This document shows, piece by piece, positions 13,985-19,717 of a stretch of 19,717 nucleotides of DNA. Below the pieces are notes generated by a model. It was not told the origin of the DNA, did not search any database, and saw nothing but the letters and a program-made list of their open reading frames with translations. The stretch is taken from assembly GCA_946480655.1 (NCBI GenBank), contig CAMLKN010000012.1:1-19717 (forward strand), in the 5' to 3' direction. The position numbers were made by a program, and so were the translations under genes. Within the stretch, counting starts at the first letter, position 1. Every line of letters starts with the position of its first letter. This DNA is from an uncultured Devosia sp. (GTDB lineage: Bacteria; Pseudomonadota; Alphaproteobacteria; Rhizobiales; Devosiaceae).

Positions 13985-14665
13985 CTAGAGCGCCCCGATC
14001 TGGCCCAGCCAAAGGGCCAGTTCTGCATCAAAATGCTTCCATGCCGGCAGTGTGTCGGCATCGAAACTGAGCACCGCCGCCAATCCGTTCGGCAAATGGA
14101 TCGTCCGCAGGCATCGGCCGGGCCGGCTGGGTTCTGGCGCCTCCGAACATTTGGCCACAAACGGGGCGGGCGATAGGGGATCGTACCAGACCGTTTCGTC
14201 GGCGTAGCCTTCCCCGTCCAGAAGCGGCTTTCCGACCAGTCCCGGCACTCCTCCCTTGGTCTCGTCCGCAAACTGGTGAAGGTAGACCGCGTCAAGCAGG
14301 GCAGAACTGGCGCGCGCGCCGCTCCGTGGCAGAAGCGTCACGTCGACGCTTGCCGGTTCGGCCAACCCCTCAAGCTCCAGCTCAAAAGCAAGGTCCACCT
14401 GGCTGGCAAAGCCGGGCTTGATGTCCTCGCCGAAGCGGAACCACTTCGCCGGTATCGACAGCTCCTGGCCTGCCACGGTCTGCGCGATTGGATCGCCGTC
14501 GGTCAACCGGGGCGGGGAGGGGCGGGACATGCGCCCTGCCTGGTCAATGGCATAGGCGAGGCCGACAGCAGCAAGCAGCACCAATACCGCTATGCCAGCA
14601 AGGTTATAGGCGAGGTTGCCATGCCCTTCCTGGTGTGTCCGCGGTGGCGCTGTGGAAACCGGCAT
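13985..14665 (-). CDS. membrane-anchored protein of unknown function
   Basis: A 226-residue protein with one transmembrane helix near the start (about 20-41, LAYNLAGIAVLVLLAAVGLAYAI, slightly split here as LAYNLAGIAVLVLL and AAVGLAYAI). The rest should be periplasmic if the helix acts as a signal anchor. The outer part has strands and two cysteines (C173 and C185) that could form a disulfide around SEAPEPSRPGR. No enzyme motif is seen. ATG 14665 was chosen because coding character begins there; the frame stays open for over 300 bases upstream, but that part is opposite the divergent membrane gene. No good ribosome binding site is present. I do not recognise a named family. Confidence 0.75.
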   Translation of the reverse strand: MPVSTAPPRTHQEGHGNLAYNLAGIAVLVLLAAVGLAYAIDQAGRMSRPSPPRLTDGDPIAQTVAGQELSIPAKWFRFGEDIKPGFASQVDLAFELELEGLAEPASVDVTLLPRSGARASSALLDAVYLHQFADETKGGVPGLVGKPLLDGEGYADETVWYDPLSPAPFVAKCSEAPEPSRPGRCLRTIHLPNGLAAVLSFDADTLPAWKHFDAELALWLGQIGAL

Positions 14666-14723
14666 GCCGAAATTAACCAGGATTCTTGGCGAGAGGTGAC
14701 AGCCATTAGGGGGATCAATATGA

Positions 14724-14739
14724 TTAACAAAAGGTAAAC
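14724..14739 (+). promoter_or_regulatory. possible CtrA-type box
   Basis: TTAA, seven bases, then TAAAC: eight of nine bases of the TTAA-N7-TTAAC pattern bound by the cell-cycle regulator CtrA in alphaproteobacteria. It lies in an AT-richer 111-base gap between divergent membrane-protein genes. Weak evidence alone. Confidence 0.25.
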
Positions 14740-14776
14740 TTTCATTTGGCGCGCAGAGACACGGGGACGGCGAAGC

Positions 14777-15097
14777 ATGGCCAGGGAACTTCTGCTTGCA
14801 GCTTTCATCATGGGTGTCGGCCTCTGTGTGGCCGGAGCCGGCACGCACCTCTACCAATGGATCACCCGGCAGCAGGCCGTGCTGCGAATGGATGGCGGGT
14901 CCTACCTCGCGTCCCTTGGTAATCTCGCCATCAGTTTTGTCTGTGGCCCCTATATCCTGCTCCAGATTGGCTGGAGCCATGAAGACGATGGCACGGTGTC
15001 CATGCCCTCGGTCCTGCTTTCAGCCCTGATTTCCTTCGGTTGGGCCTTCATTACCGGGCTGCTGTTCCTCAGCGCTTATGTGGCCCTGCGCTCCTGA
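14777..15097 (+). CDS. small integral membrane protein, unknown function
   Basis: A 106-residue protein with three likely transmembrane helices (about 4-25, 46-66 and 78-103). The short loops hold HLYQWITRQQAVLRMDGG on one side and GWSHEDDGTVSMPS on the other. It resembles small conserved membrane proteins of Hyphomicrobiales (possibly the DUF6949 group), but this is from memory and uncertain. The start ATG 14777 is preceded by GGGGACGG. It is divergent from the membrane-anchored unknown gene and ends before a bidirectional terminator. Confidence 0.72.
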   Translation: MARELLLAAFIMGVGLCVAGAGTHLYQWITRQQAVLRMDGGSYLASLGNLAISFVCGPYILLQIGWSHEDDGTVSMPSVLLSALISFGWAFITGLLFLSAYVALRS

Positions 15098-15119
15098 CGC
15101 GGCCAAGACTAATGAATGC

Positions 15120-15158
15120 AGAAAGGCCGGCTTCGCTTGCGCGAGCCGGCCTTTCTCT
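15120..15158. terminator. bidirectional terminator between convergent genes
   Basis: Perfect 13-bp stem AGAAAGGCCGGCT (15120-15132) with AGCCGGCCTTTCT (15144-15156); the 11-base loop can fold further (CGC-TT-GCG). A-rich and T-rich flanks sit on both sides, so it can stop the small membrane protein transcript (+) and the peptidase transcript (-). Confidence 0.85.
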
Positions 15159-15204
15159 TCAGACCCCTATCAGGGATAGGCTTGGGGCGGGGTCCGGAAA
15201 CTGG

Positions 15205-15828
15205 TCAGTTTGCAGCGGCGACCACGAGGACGCGATCGTCGATCATGTCGACCCATTGCCCTGAATGGGCCTGGGACTGGCGCTTGATGAACTTGTAGGG
15301 CGTTTCGTTCCAAAGGCGGATGGTGCCGTCCTGGTTGTCGAGGACAAGATCACCGCGGTCGGTGCGGGCAAGCAGGACGGCATGGCCGTTGCCATTGGCT
15401 TCCTTGACGACGGCGATCATCAAGGTGCTCGGATCCCAGCCGGAATTGATCAGGTCGCGGCGCTTGGCCAGGGCGAAATCTTCGCAATCGCCGAAGCCGT
15501 TGGGAAAGGTCCAGAACTCGGCGACCTTGTAGAGGTCCTGATCGGTGACCGGCCTAACGTTCTGATTGTAATAGGCATTCACCGAGACAAGCTGCTGCCA
15601 GGTGTTGTCGGTCAGTTCCATGGCCGGGACGATCCGGTCATTGGCGCGGCATTCGCCCGGATGACTGGCGCAGAATTCGAGGTGCCCGACCGGGATGGAG
15701 GTGGTGCCCGCGGTGGTCTGGACAAAGGCGACGTTGGTGAAATCGAGTGCGACGGTGGGGGCGGTGGGGGCCAGCGCGACAATCGCGGCAATCAGCCCTG
15801 CAAGCAGCCCCTTCTTGTTGAATGACAT
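15205..15828 (-). CDS. transglutaminase-like cysteine peptidase, LapG-related
   Basis: A 207-residue secreted or periplasmic protein of the bacterial transglutaminase-like cysteine peptidase family (DUF920, peptidase C93), to which LapG belongs. LapG cuts a surface adhesin to release biofilm cells under c-di-GMP control. A signal peptide is visible at 1-28 (basic MSFNKK, hydrophobic core, cleavage near TVA). The catalytic triad is C115 in GFGDCEDFALAKR, H149 in NGHAVLLA and D164 in LVLDNQDG. C53 and C60 may form a disulfide. The usual LapD partner and LapA adhesin are not in the window, so the target is unknown. ATG 15828 has GGGAG eight bases upstream, inside a strong RNA hairpin (see 15830-15856). 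The PilZ and PAS genes lie upstream on the same strand. Confidence 0.9.
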   Translation of the reverse strand: MSFNKKGLLAGLIAAIVALAPTAPTVALDFTNVAFVQTTAGTTSIPVGHLEFCASHPGECRANDRIVPAMELTDNTWQQLVSVNAYYNQNVRPVTDQDLYKVAEFWTFPNGFGDCEDFALAKRRDLINSGWDPSTLMIAVVKEANGNGHAVLLARTDRGDLVLDNQDGTIRLWNETPYKFIKRQSQAHSGQWVDMIDDRVLVVAAAN

Positions 15829-15829
15829 T

Positions 15830-15856
15830 GTGTAGTCTCCCTGATGGAGACCACAC
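15830..15856 (-). promoter_or_regulatory. RNA hairpin enclosing the ribosome binding site of the LapG-like gene
   Basis: In the transcript, GTGTGGTCTCC pairs with GGAGACTACAC over 11 base pairs around the five-base loop ATCAG. One pair is G-U in RNA. The 3' arm holds the Shine-Dalgarno core GGGAG (with the last loop G), and the hairpin ends one base before the ATG at 15828. It could block translation until melted or bound, or act as a DNA operator. Confidence 0.6.
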
Positions 15857-15995
15857 TAGGGGTGGGCCATTGCCCCGATCCGAAAAGTGCCACGCAGTTT
15901 TTATGCGTGTTTTATCGATGCCTTTGAGGTGGCGTTTACCATGACGCGCGGGGCGAATTCGTTAGCAGACTGTTAGCGCCAGACCTAACGCAAAC

Positions 15996-16628
15996 CTAGT
16001 TCATGCGCAGGTTCTGCTGAACCACGGTGAGCATTTCCTGGGCGGCCGCAAATTCGACGGCGACACCGTTCTGGAAATGGCGGACGACGCGGGCCCGCAT
16101 GCGCCCGAGGGTGATGGGCGTGCCCATGGCAGGGCGCACATCGAGTTCGACCGCAGCGCCCGAGAGCGAGATGTCGATAATCTTGCAGTTGTAGCGCCGG
16201 CCATCGTCGAGCACGACGGTGGAATGACGGATGTCGGGAACCACACGCTCGTGACGGCGGTCTTCGGGCAGGTTGAGCAGATCCTTGTTGGCCAGCCATG
16301 TCAGCTGGGCCGCCATCTTGTCCCGTTTGCGCGGCGACGCGGCGATATCCATGATGAAACCACCATCGACCTGCGACAGGATCGTGCCTTCGATACGCCC
16401 AAGATGGTCGAGATAGGCGACGATGCGCTCGCCAACGATGCCGGGAACCGGTGCGATCACAACGGCGTCGCCGGGCGACATGGATAGAACCTGGCAGGGG
16501 AATTCCCGCCGGTCGGCCAGCATGTAGCGACCCAGAATCGACACCGCCACGCGTTGAAAGCGCCTTTCGGCCGCACTGTTGTGCAGCCCCAGGGCAGATT
16601 GCGGCGCGGAAATGTCGTCACTCAGCAT
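15996..16628 (-). CDS. tandem PilZ domain protein
   Basis: A 210-residue cytoplasmic protein with two PilZ-like domains. PilZ domains bind cyclic di-GMP through an RxxxR motif followed by D/NxSxxG. The C-terminal domain (about 122-195) keeps both: R124-R128 in DRRHERV and D152-S154-G157 in DISLSG. The N-terminal domain (about 20-95) keeps RxxxR (R22-R26 in ERRFQRV), but its second motif is degenerate (SMSPGD). So c-di-GMP probably binds the second domain, and the first may serve a structural or protein contact role. It has no catalytic or membrane part. The start ATG 16628 has AGG at -10. The peptidase gene lies 167 bases downstream and the PAS gene 108 bases upstream, on the same strand. Effects on motility or surface polysaccharide are plausible but not shown. 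Confidence 0.87.
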   Translation of the reverse strand: MLSDDISAPQSALGLHNSAAERRFQRVAVSILGRYMLADRREFPCQVLSMSPGDAVVIAPVPGIVGERIVAYLDHLGRIEGTILSQVDGGFIMDIAASPRKRDKMAAQLTWLANKDLLNLPEDRRHERVVPDIRHSTVVLDDGRRYNCKIIDISLSGAAVELDVRPAMGTPITLGRMRARVVRHFQNGVAVEFAAAQEMLTVVQQNLRMN

Positions 16629-16736
16629 GCGTCAACCTGTTCCACGCACTGGGGAAATCCACAGCAACGTTAGCGGGTCTTGGTTAACGCTTGATGAGGC
16701 ACACGCCCCGAATGAGGCTAAAATGCCAGCGGACGA

Positions 16737-17405
16737 TCAGTTGCGGCCGCCATCGATCACGGCCAGATGCGCATAGCGCCGTGCCGTGCGGCCATAGACC
16801 GTGGTCGGCAGGCCCAGGGGTGCGGCGCCGGCCGAAAAATCCACGTCGTTGACGACGCTGGCGAGGACTTCGCGGGCAGTATCTTCCGCAGCGATCTCGT
16901 CGGGCCAGATCAGCCGCAGGCCGGTGATGCGCTGCTCCAGGATCGGCTGCACGCCCAGCCAGTAGGGCTCTTCGAGGGCTGACATGGCACCCAGGATACG
17001 GGTATGGGTCGAACCATTGTGACGCAGCGGCATGAGAATGGTCTCGAAGGAAACCTTGGTCTGCAGGGCCGTTGTGCCCTGGAAGGTCACGAGGGCCACC
17101 GCATGATCCTCGGTGACGGCGCGCAGGAGGGTGTCCATCGCGTCGCCGTCGCGATCGTGCCAGAGCGCAGAAAAGGAGCGGCCTTTCAGTTCGCGGCAAT
17201 AGCTGGTGCACAGGTGCGAGCCGGCGAGGCGGAACGAGAACTTGTCCTGCCCCTCGAGTTCCAGAATGAAGGTATTGGACAGCGCTTCCCGAATGCGCGT
17301 GGGGTCGATATCGCGACGGTCAGGCGCGCTGCGCGAGCCACGAATCGTGTTCCAATAGGTATAGAGGGTCTTCGTGCTCGGCATCTGCATCGTTCGGGTC
17401 CGCAT
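16737..17405 (-). CDS. PAS domain-containing protein (PAS_5-like)
   Basis: A protein of about 222 residues that fits the PAS_5-type single-domain sensors common in Hyphomicrobiales. After a short N-terminus, TLYTYWNTIRGSRSAPDRRDIDP leads into a PAS-like core: FILELEGQDKFSFRLAGSHLC, then GRSFSALW and later FETILMPLRHNGS and RILGAMSAL. A final helix and strand region closes the chain. No kinase, GGDEF or EAL output domain is attached, so it is a lone sensor or adaptor. The start is uncertain: ATG 17405, 17390 and 17384 and TTG 17432 are all in frame, with no clearly better ribosome binding site. It is upstream of the PilZ gene on the same strand. Ligand and partner are unknown. Confidence 0.8.
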   Translation of the reverse strand: MRTRTMQMPSTKTLYTYWNTIRGSRSAPDRRDIDPTRIREALSNTFILELEGQDKFSFRLAGSHLCTSYCRELKGRSFSALWHDRDGDAMDTLLRAVTEDHAVALVTFQGTTALQTKVSFETILMPLRHNGSTHTRILGAMSALEEPYWLGVQPILEQRITGLRLIWPDEIAAEDTAREVLASVVNDVDFSAGAAPLGLPTTVYGRTARRYAHLAVIDGGRN

Positions 17406-17481
17406 CTGGAGTCGAGGGCGGTCCTTTTTCAAGTCCCCGCCGCGACACCGACAATTGCAAAATGCGGCCCCAAAAGCCCGC

Positions 17482-17497
17482 TTAAAGAATAGTTAAG
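17482..17497. promoter_or_regulatory. candidate CtrA-type box
   Basis: TTAA (17482-17485), seven bases, TTAA (17493-17496): a perfect TTAA-N7-TTAA spacing as in CtrA binding sites; the base after is G and not the consensus C. A further TTAAC follows at 17499-17503. It sits in the gap between the divergent PAS and rhomboid genes, about 75 bases from each. Confidence 0.4.
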
Positions 17498-17569
17498 GTT
17501 AACGTCTGTGGCCAAATGTGGAAAAGCTGACGCAGGCCCGCGCCGGGTCTCGGTTTCAGGACAAATGCA

Positions 17570-18304
17570 ATGAATGAGCGCCCGCAAACGCCCGTGCCGC
17601 CTGAGCCCAGGGCCCGCGAGCCGATTTTTCTTCTGCCTGGGGCCATTACGGCTCTAACCGGCGTTCTGGTCGCCGTTCATCTTGCATCAACCCTGGTTCT
17701 TAACCCCGATGGGCAGATGCAGCTGCTGTTCTGGTTTGCCTTCCAGCCCTATCGAATCGTCCTGGCCGGGGTCGAACCGGGCATCGCCGTGCCGCTCCTG
17801 TGGACGCCGTTTTCACATGCGTTTCTCCATGCCGGTTGGGACCACCTGCTGATCAATGCGGCATGGCTGGTGATTTTTGCGACGCCGGTGGTCCGGCGCT
17901 ATGGGGCAGGGCCAATGCTGGCGCTGTTCCTGATATCCGCGGCGGGAGGCGCTGCCCTCTTTGCCGCGACGACCCTTTATAGCCAGGTCTACCTGATCGG
18001 CGCCTCGGGCGGGGTGGCGGGGCTGACCGGGGCGGCGATCCGCTTCATGTTCCAGCCGGTCCTTGTCGGGCGGCATCCCGAGACGGGCGAGCGAATCGTG
18101 CTCGGGCGGCAGTTGGCGAGCATAAGGGGCGTGTTCGCCAATCCGCGGTCGCGCTGGTTCACGCTGATCTGGCTGGCCCTCAACGCCGCCGTGCCGCTGG
18201 TGCCCCTGCTGACCGGGTCATCGCTGGCCATTGCCTGGCAGGCCCATCTGGGCGGCTTTGCCGCTGGATTCCTGCTGGTCGGGCTGTTCGAGCGGAAAAC
18301 CTAG
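17570..18304 (+). CDS. rhomboid-family intramembrane serine protease
   Basis: A 244-residue inner-membrane protein with about six transmembrane helices and the rhomboid active site. The catalytic serine is S146 in the GASGG motif at 144-148, and the catalytic histidine is H226 in [13 protein letters not shown] (the AHxxGxxxG pattern). The helix-2 histidines and asparagine [16 protein letters not shown] (81-96) form the oxyanion region. A longer polar loop at about 166-194 ([15 protein letters not shown] and following) separates helices 4 and 5, with arginines that place it in the cytoplasm. Rhomboids cut transmembrane substrates near the membrane; the substrate is unknown. ATG 17570 has GGA nine to ten bases upstream. 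Its TAG stop overlaps the stop of hisI on the other strand. Confidence 0.93.
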   Translation: MNERPQTPVPPEPRAREPIFLLPGAITALTGVLVAVHLASTLVLNPDGQMQLLFWFAFQPYRIVLAGVEPGIAVPLLWTPFSHAFLHAGWDHLLINAAWLVIFATPVVRRYGAGPMLALFLISAAGGAALFAATTLYSQVYLIGASGGVAGLTGAAIRFMFQPVLVGRHPETGERIVLGRQLASIRGVFANPRSRWFTLIWLALNAAVPLVPLLTGSSLAIAWQAHLGGFAAGFLLVGLFERKT

Positions 18305-18753
18305 CTGCCGTACACCGCCTTGGGGTCGAACAATCGAGGCAGACCGGCATCTTCCAGGTGCGCCTTCCCGTCGACCAGCGAGACTCGCCTGTAGAAGCAG
18401 CTCTTGCGGCCGGTGTGGCAAGCGGCGCCACGGCCGGTCTGGCGGACGGTCATGACAATGCAGTCCTGATCGCAGTCAGTGCGCAGTTCGACCACTTCCT
18501 GCAATTCGCCGGAGGTCTCGCCCTTTTTCCAGATCGCCTTGCGCGAGCGCGACCAATAGTGGGCAATACCGGTTTCGAGGGTGAGGGACAGAGCCTCGGA
18601 ATTCATATGGGCAACCATCAGCACATCATTGCTGCCGGTCTCGACCGTGACCACGGTAAGCAAGCCATGTGCATCGAAGCGCGGCGCGAAATCCGCTCCT
18701 TCTTCAAGTGCATCGTGGTCCAAGGACTTGGGATCAGTAAAGGTGAGAGTCAT
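18301..18753 (-). CDS. hisI: phosphoribosyl-AMP cyclohydrolase
   Basis: A 150-residue enzyme of histidine synthesis that opens the adenine ring of phosphoribosyl-AMP to give ProFAR. The motifs are complete: [19 protein letters not shown] (65-83), then DCDQD (93-97) giving the metal ligands D93, D95 and D97 with C94, and [12 protein letters not shown] (111-122) giving zinc ligands C112 and C119. It is a stand-alone HisI without fused HisE, as is usual in alphaproteobacteria, and no other his gene is in the window. The start at ATG 18753 was chosen; an in-frame ATG at 18780 is possible. GGCAGG precedes it at moderate spacing. It lies 85 bases downstream of the AraC gene on the same strand. Confidence 0.95.
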   Translation of the reverse strand: MTLTFTDPKSLDHDALEEGADFAPRFDAHGLLTVVTVETGSNDVLMVAHMNSEALSLTLETGIAHYWSRSRKAIWKKGETSGELQEVVELRTDCDQDCIVMTVRQTGRGAACHTGRKSCFYRRVSLVDGKAHLEDAGLPRLFDPKAVYGS

Positions 18754-18796
18754 GGCGGCCTGCCGTTTGGGGATGGCCATCCATAGGCTGCATGGA

Positions 18797-18817
18797 CCAC
18801 CCGGACAAGCCGGGTGG
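18797..18817. repeat. 8-bp hairpin between araC-like gene and hisI
   Basis: CCACCCGG (18797-18804) and CCGGGTGG (18810-18817) with loop ACAAG. It begins about 20 bases after the AraC-type gene stop on the minus strand. There is no T-run, so it may be a weak terminator or a processing or pause site. Confidence 0.4.
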
Positions 18818-18838
18818 CGCCGTCGCGATGCGAGAAGT

Positions 18839-19675
18839 TCAGGCCCTGAGGCCGAACCAGACTTCGACATCGCCTGTGCCGGTGCGGGTGTCGAAATGCG
18901 GACCGTAATATTCGATGAAGCTGTGGACCGCTTCGCTTGGCTCATAGCCATTGGTGCTGAGCCATTGTTCGGCAGCGCCGATGGTCTGGCGGAGAGCTGA
19001 GACATGGCCAGCATGGGTGAAGCGGGCCCAGCGCAGGGCCGGAACCTTCACGAGGCTGATATCGGGCGGCAACTCGGCTCCGGGCCGCATCTCCACGGCC
19101 ACCAGATAGTCGAATAGGCCATCCGGCGTGATCTCGCCGACCAGACCGTAGGCGGCGCCATCAATGGCGCCATCGAGATTGCCGATATAGGGCTGGAAGC
19201 GCCGCCATTGTTCGGGAATGCCGACAGGCGCGCTCATCTTGTGGCGCTCGGCAATGCCGGCAAAGTGCATTTCGGGCCGGTTCTCGAACCGGGGCGGGGC
19301 GACAGGGTCGGTTGTGGTCGTATCCATTCTGAGAGGCTCCACGAGGGCTAGTCCATCAAGACTGCGCCTTTGGCGGACCGACTGCGGGGTCACCCCGAAC
19401 TGGTCGCGGAAGGCGCGGGTGAATGCCTCATGCGAGCCATAGCCGAAATCGAGCGCCACCGAGAGGATATCGGGGGCGCCATCGGCCAGGAGGCGGGCCG
19501 CTTCGCTCAGGCGCCTGCCGCGCAGGTAACCGGTGACGGAATGACCGGTGACCAGGGGGAAGACCCTCGAGAGATAGCTTTTGGACCGCCCGGTGACCGA
19601 TGCCAATTCCTCAAGGTCCAGCGGCTCGCGCGAGCGGCTTTCAAGAACCCAGAGCATTTCGGCGATAACAGACAT
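18839..19675 (-). CDS. AraC-family regulator with GyrI-like effector domain
   Basis: A 278-residue regulator. Residues 1-105 hold the AraC double helix-turn-helix at the N-terminus: [21 protein letters not shown] and [21 protein letters not shown], followed by FGVTPQSVR. Residues 133-278 form a GyrI-like (SOUL/GyrI) domain that begins with [11 protein letters not shown] and ends with FIEYYGPH and VEVWFGLRA, which typically binds small hydrophobic or drug-like ligands. This order is the SoxS/Rob-like arrangement. The ligand and targets are unknown. ATG 19675 lies in an inverted repeat (19673-19714). No other gene is seen beyond it before the window ends. Confidence 0.9.
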   Translation of the reverse strand: MSVIAEMLWVLESRSREPLDLEELASVTGRSKSYLSRVFPLVTGHSVTGYLRGRRLSEAARLLADGAPDILSVALDFGYGSHEAFTRAFRDQFGVTPQSVRQRRSLDGLALVEPLRMDTTTTDPVAPPRFENRPEMHFAGIAERHKMSAPVGIPEQWRRFQPYIGNLDGAIDGAAYGLVGEITPDGLFDYLVAVEMRPGAELPPDISLVKVPALRWARFTHAGHVSALRQTIGAAEQWLSTNGYEPSEAVHSFIEYYGPHFDTRTGTGDVEVWFGLRA

Positions 19676-19714
19676 GGCATGGTCCCGCGTGTGAGGCGGG
19701 TAGTCTATGCCATG
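19673..19714. promoter_or_regulatory. nested inverted repeats at the start of the AraC-type gene
   Basis: CATGGCAT (19673-19680) pairs with ATGCCATG (19707-19714), and inside it CCCGC (19684-19688) pairs with GCGGG (19696-19700). On the coding (minus) strand the first arm set includes the start codon and the second includes the upstream CGGGA. This could be an autoregulatory operator or an RNA structure that covers the start. Confidence 0.4.
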
Positions 19715-19717
19715 ATC

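Noticed and set aside
15961..15989. Direct repeat GTTAGC at 11-base spacing plus CTAAC in inverse
   Set aside because: Half-sites differ from CtrA consensus at two bases, and the repeats are only six bases long. Not enough to call a site.
17517..17525. A DnaA-box-like TGTGGAAAA
   Set aside because: It is one mismatch from the consensus, single and without other origin features.
1..19717. Search for a mobile element, defence island, CRISPR array, toxin-antitoxin pair or natural product cluster
   Set aside because: No transposase, integrase, long terminal repeats, spaced direct repeats, paired toxin/antitoxin genes or synthase modules were seen. Base composition and codon use look uniform by eye.

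Overview
The window looks like chromosomal DNA from a high-GC alphaproteobacterium, probably a Hyphomicrobiales member of Devosia-like type. The clues are a DUF3126-type protein, a zf-CHCC protein, a LapG-like cysteine peptidase beside PilZ and PAS genes, and closely packed short operons. The assignment is an inference; there is no rRNA in the window to settle it. I see no tRNA, CRISPR array, insertion sequence, prophage or attachment site. No stretch above about 170 bases lacks a gene. About 27 genes are supported.

Layout. 1-277 (-): start of an RluA-type pseudouridine synthase cut by the window edge. 366-3062 (+): an ogt - CHAD - CYTH - MerR/TipAS run with gaps of 2, 3 and 37 bases, closed by a strong terminator at 3067-3094. 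3133-4626 (+): EamA transporter and ASCH-like protein. 4610-8440: genes of gluconate use on both strands (gluconokinase, gluconate 5-dehydrogenase, 6-phosphogluconate dehydrogenase), interleaved with a small secreted protein and an SRPBCC protein. 8491-11872 (-): GNAT acetyltransferase, TetA-like MFS pump, FAD monooxygenase and zinc-finger protein. 11968-13981 (+): alpha/beta hydrolase, serine acetyltransferase cysE and a DUF3126-type protein. 13985-15097: a membrane-anchored unknown (-) and a small membrane protein (+). 15205-17405 (-): LapG-like periplasmic peptidase, tandem PilZ protein and PAS protein. 17570-18304 (+): rhomboid protease. 18301-19675 (-): hisI and an AraC/GyrI-like regulator.

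How it fits together. Gluconokinase and 6-phosphogluconate dehydrogenase would take gluconate to ribulose 5-phosphate, and the 5-dehydrogenase links 5-ketogluconate to gluconate. A GntR-type palindrome lies between the 5-dehydrogenase and its divergent neighbour. The peptidase, PilZ and PAS genes suggest a surface or c-di-GMP signalling theme. Most genes are ordinary accessory or housekeeping genes.

The best leads are regulatory. First, an in-frame internal start with an excellent ribosome binding site inside the MerR/TipAS gene would make a stand-alone TipAS-like protein of 143 residues. Second, an 11-bp RNA hairpin with one G-U pair would hide the ribosome binding site of the LapG-like peptidase. 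Third, the GntR-type palindrome may tie together the gluconate genes. I did not find a clear new multi-gene defence or mobile system.
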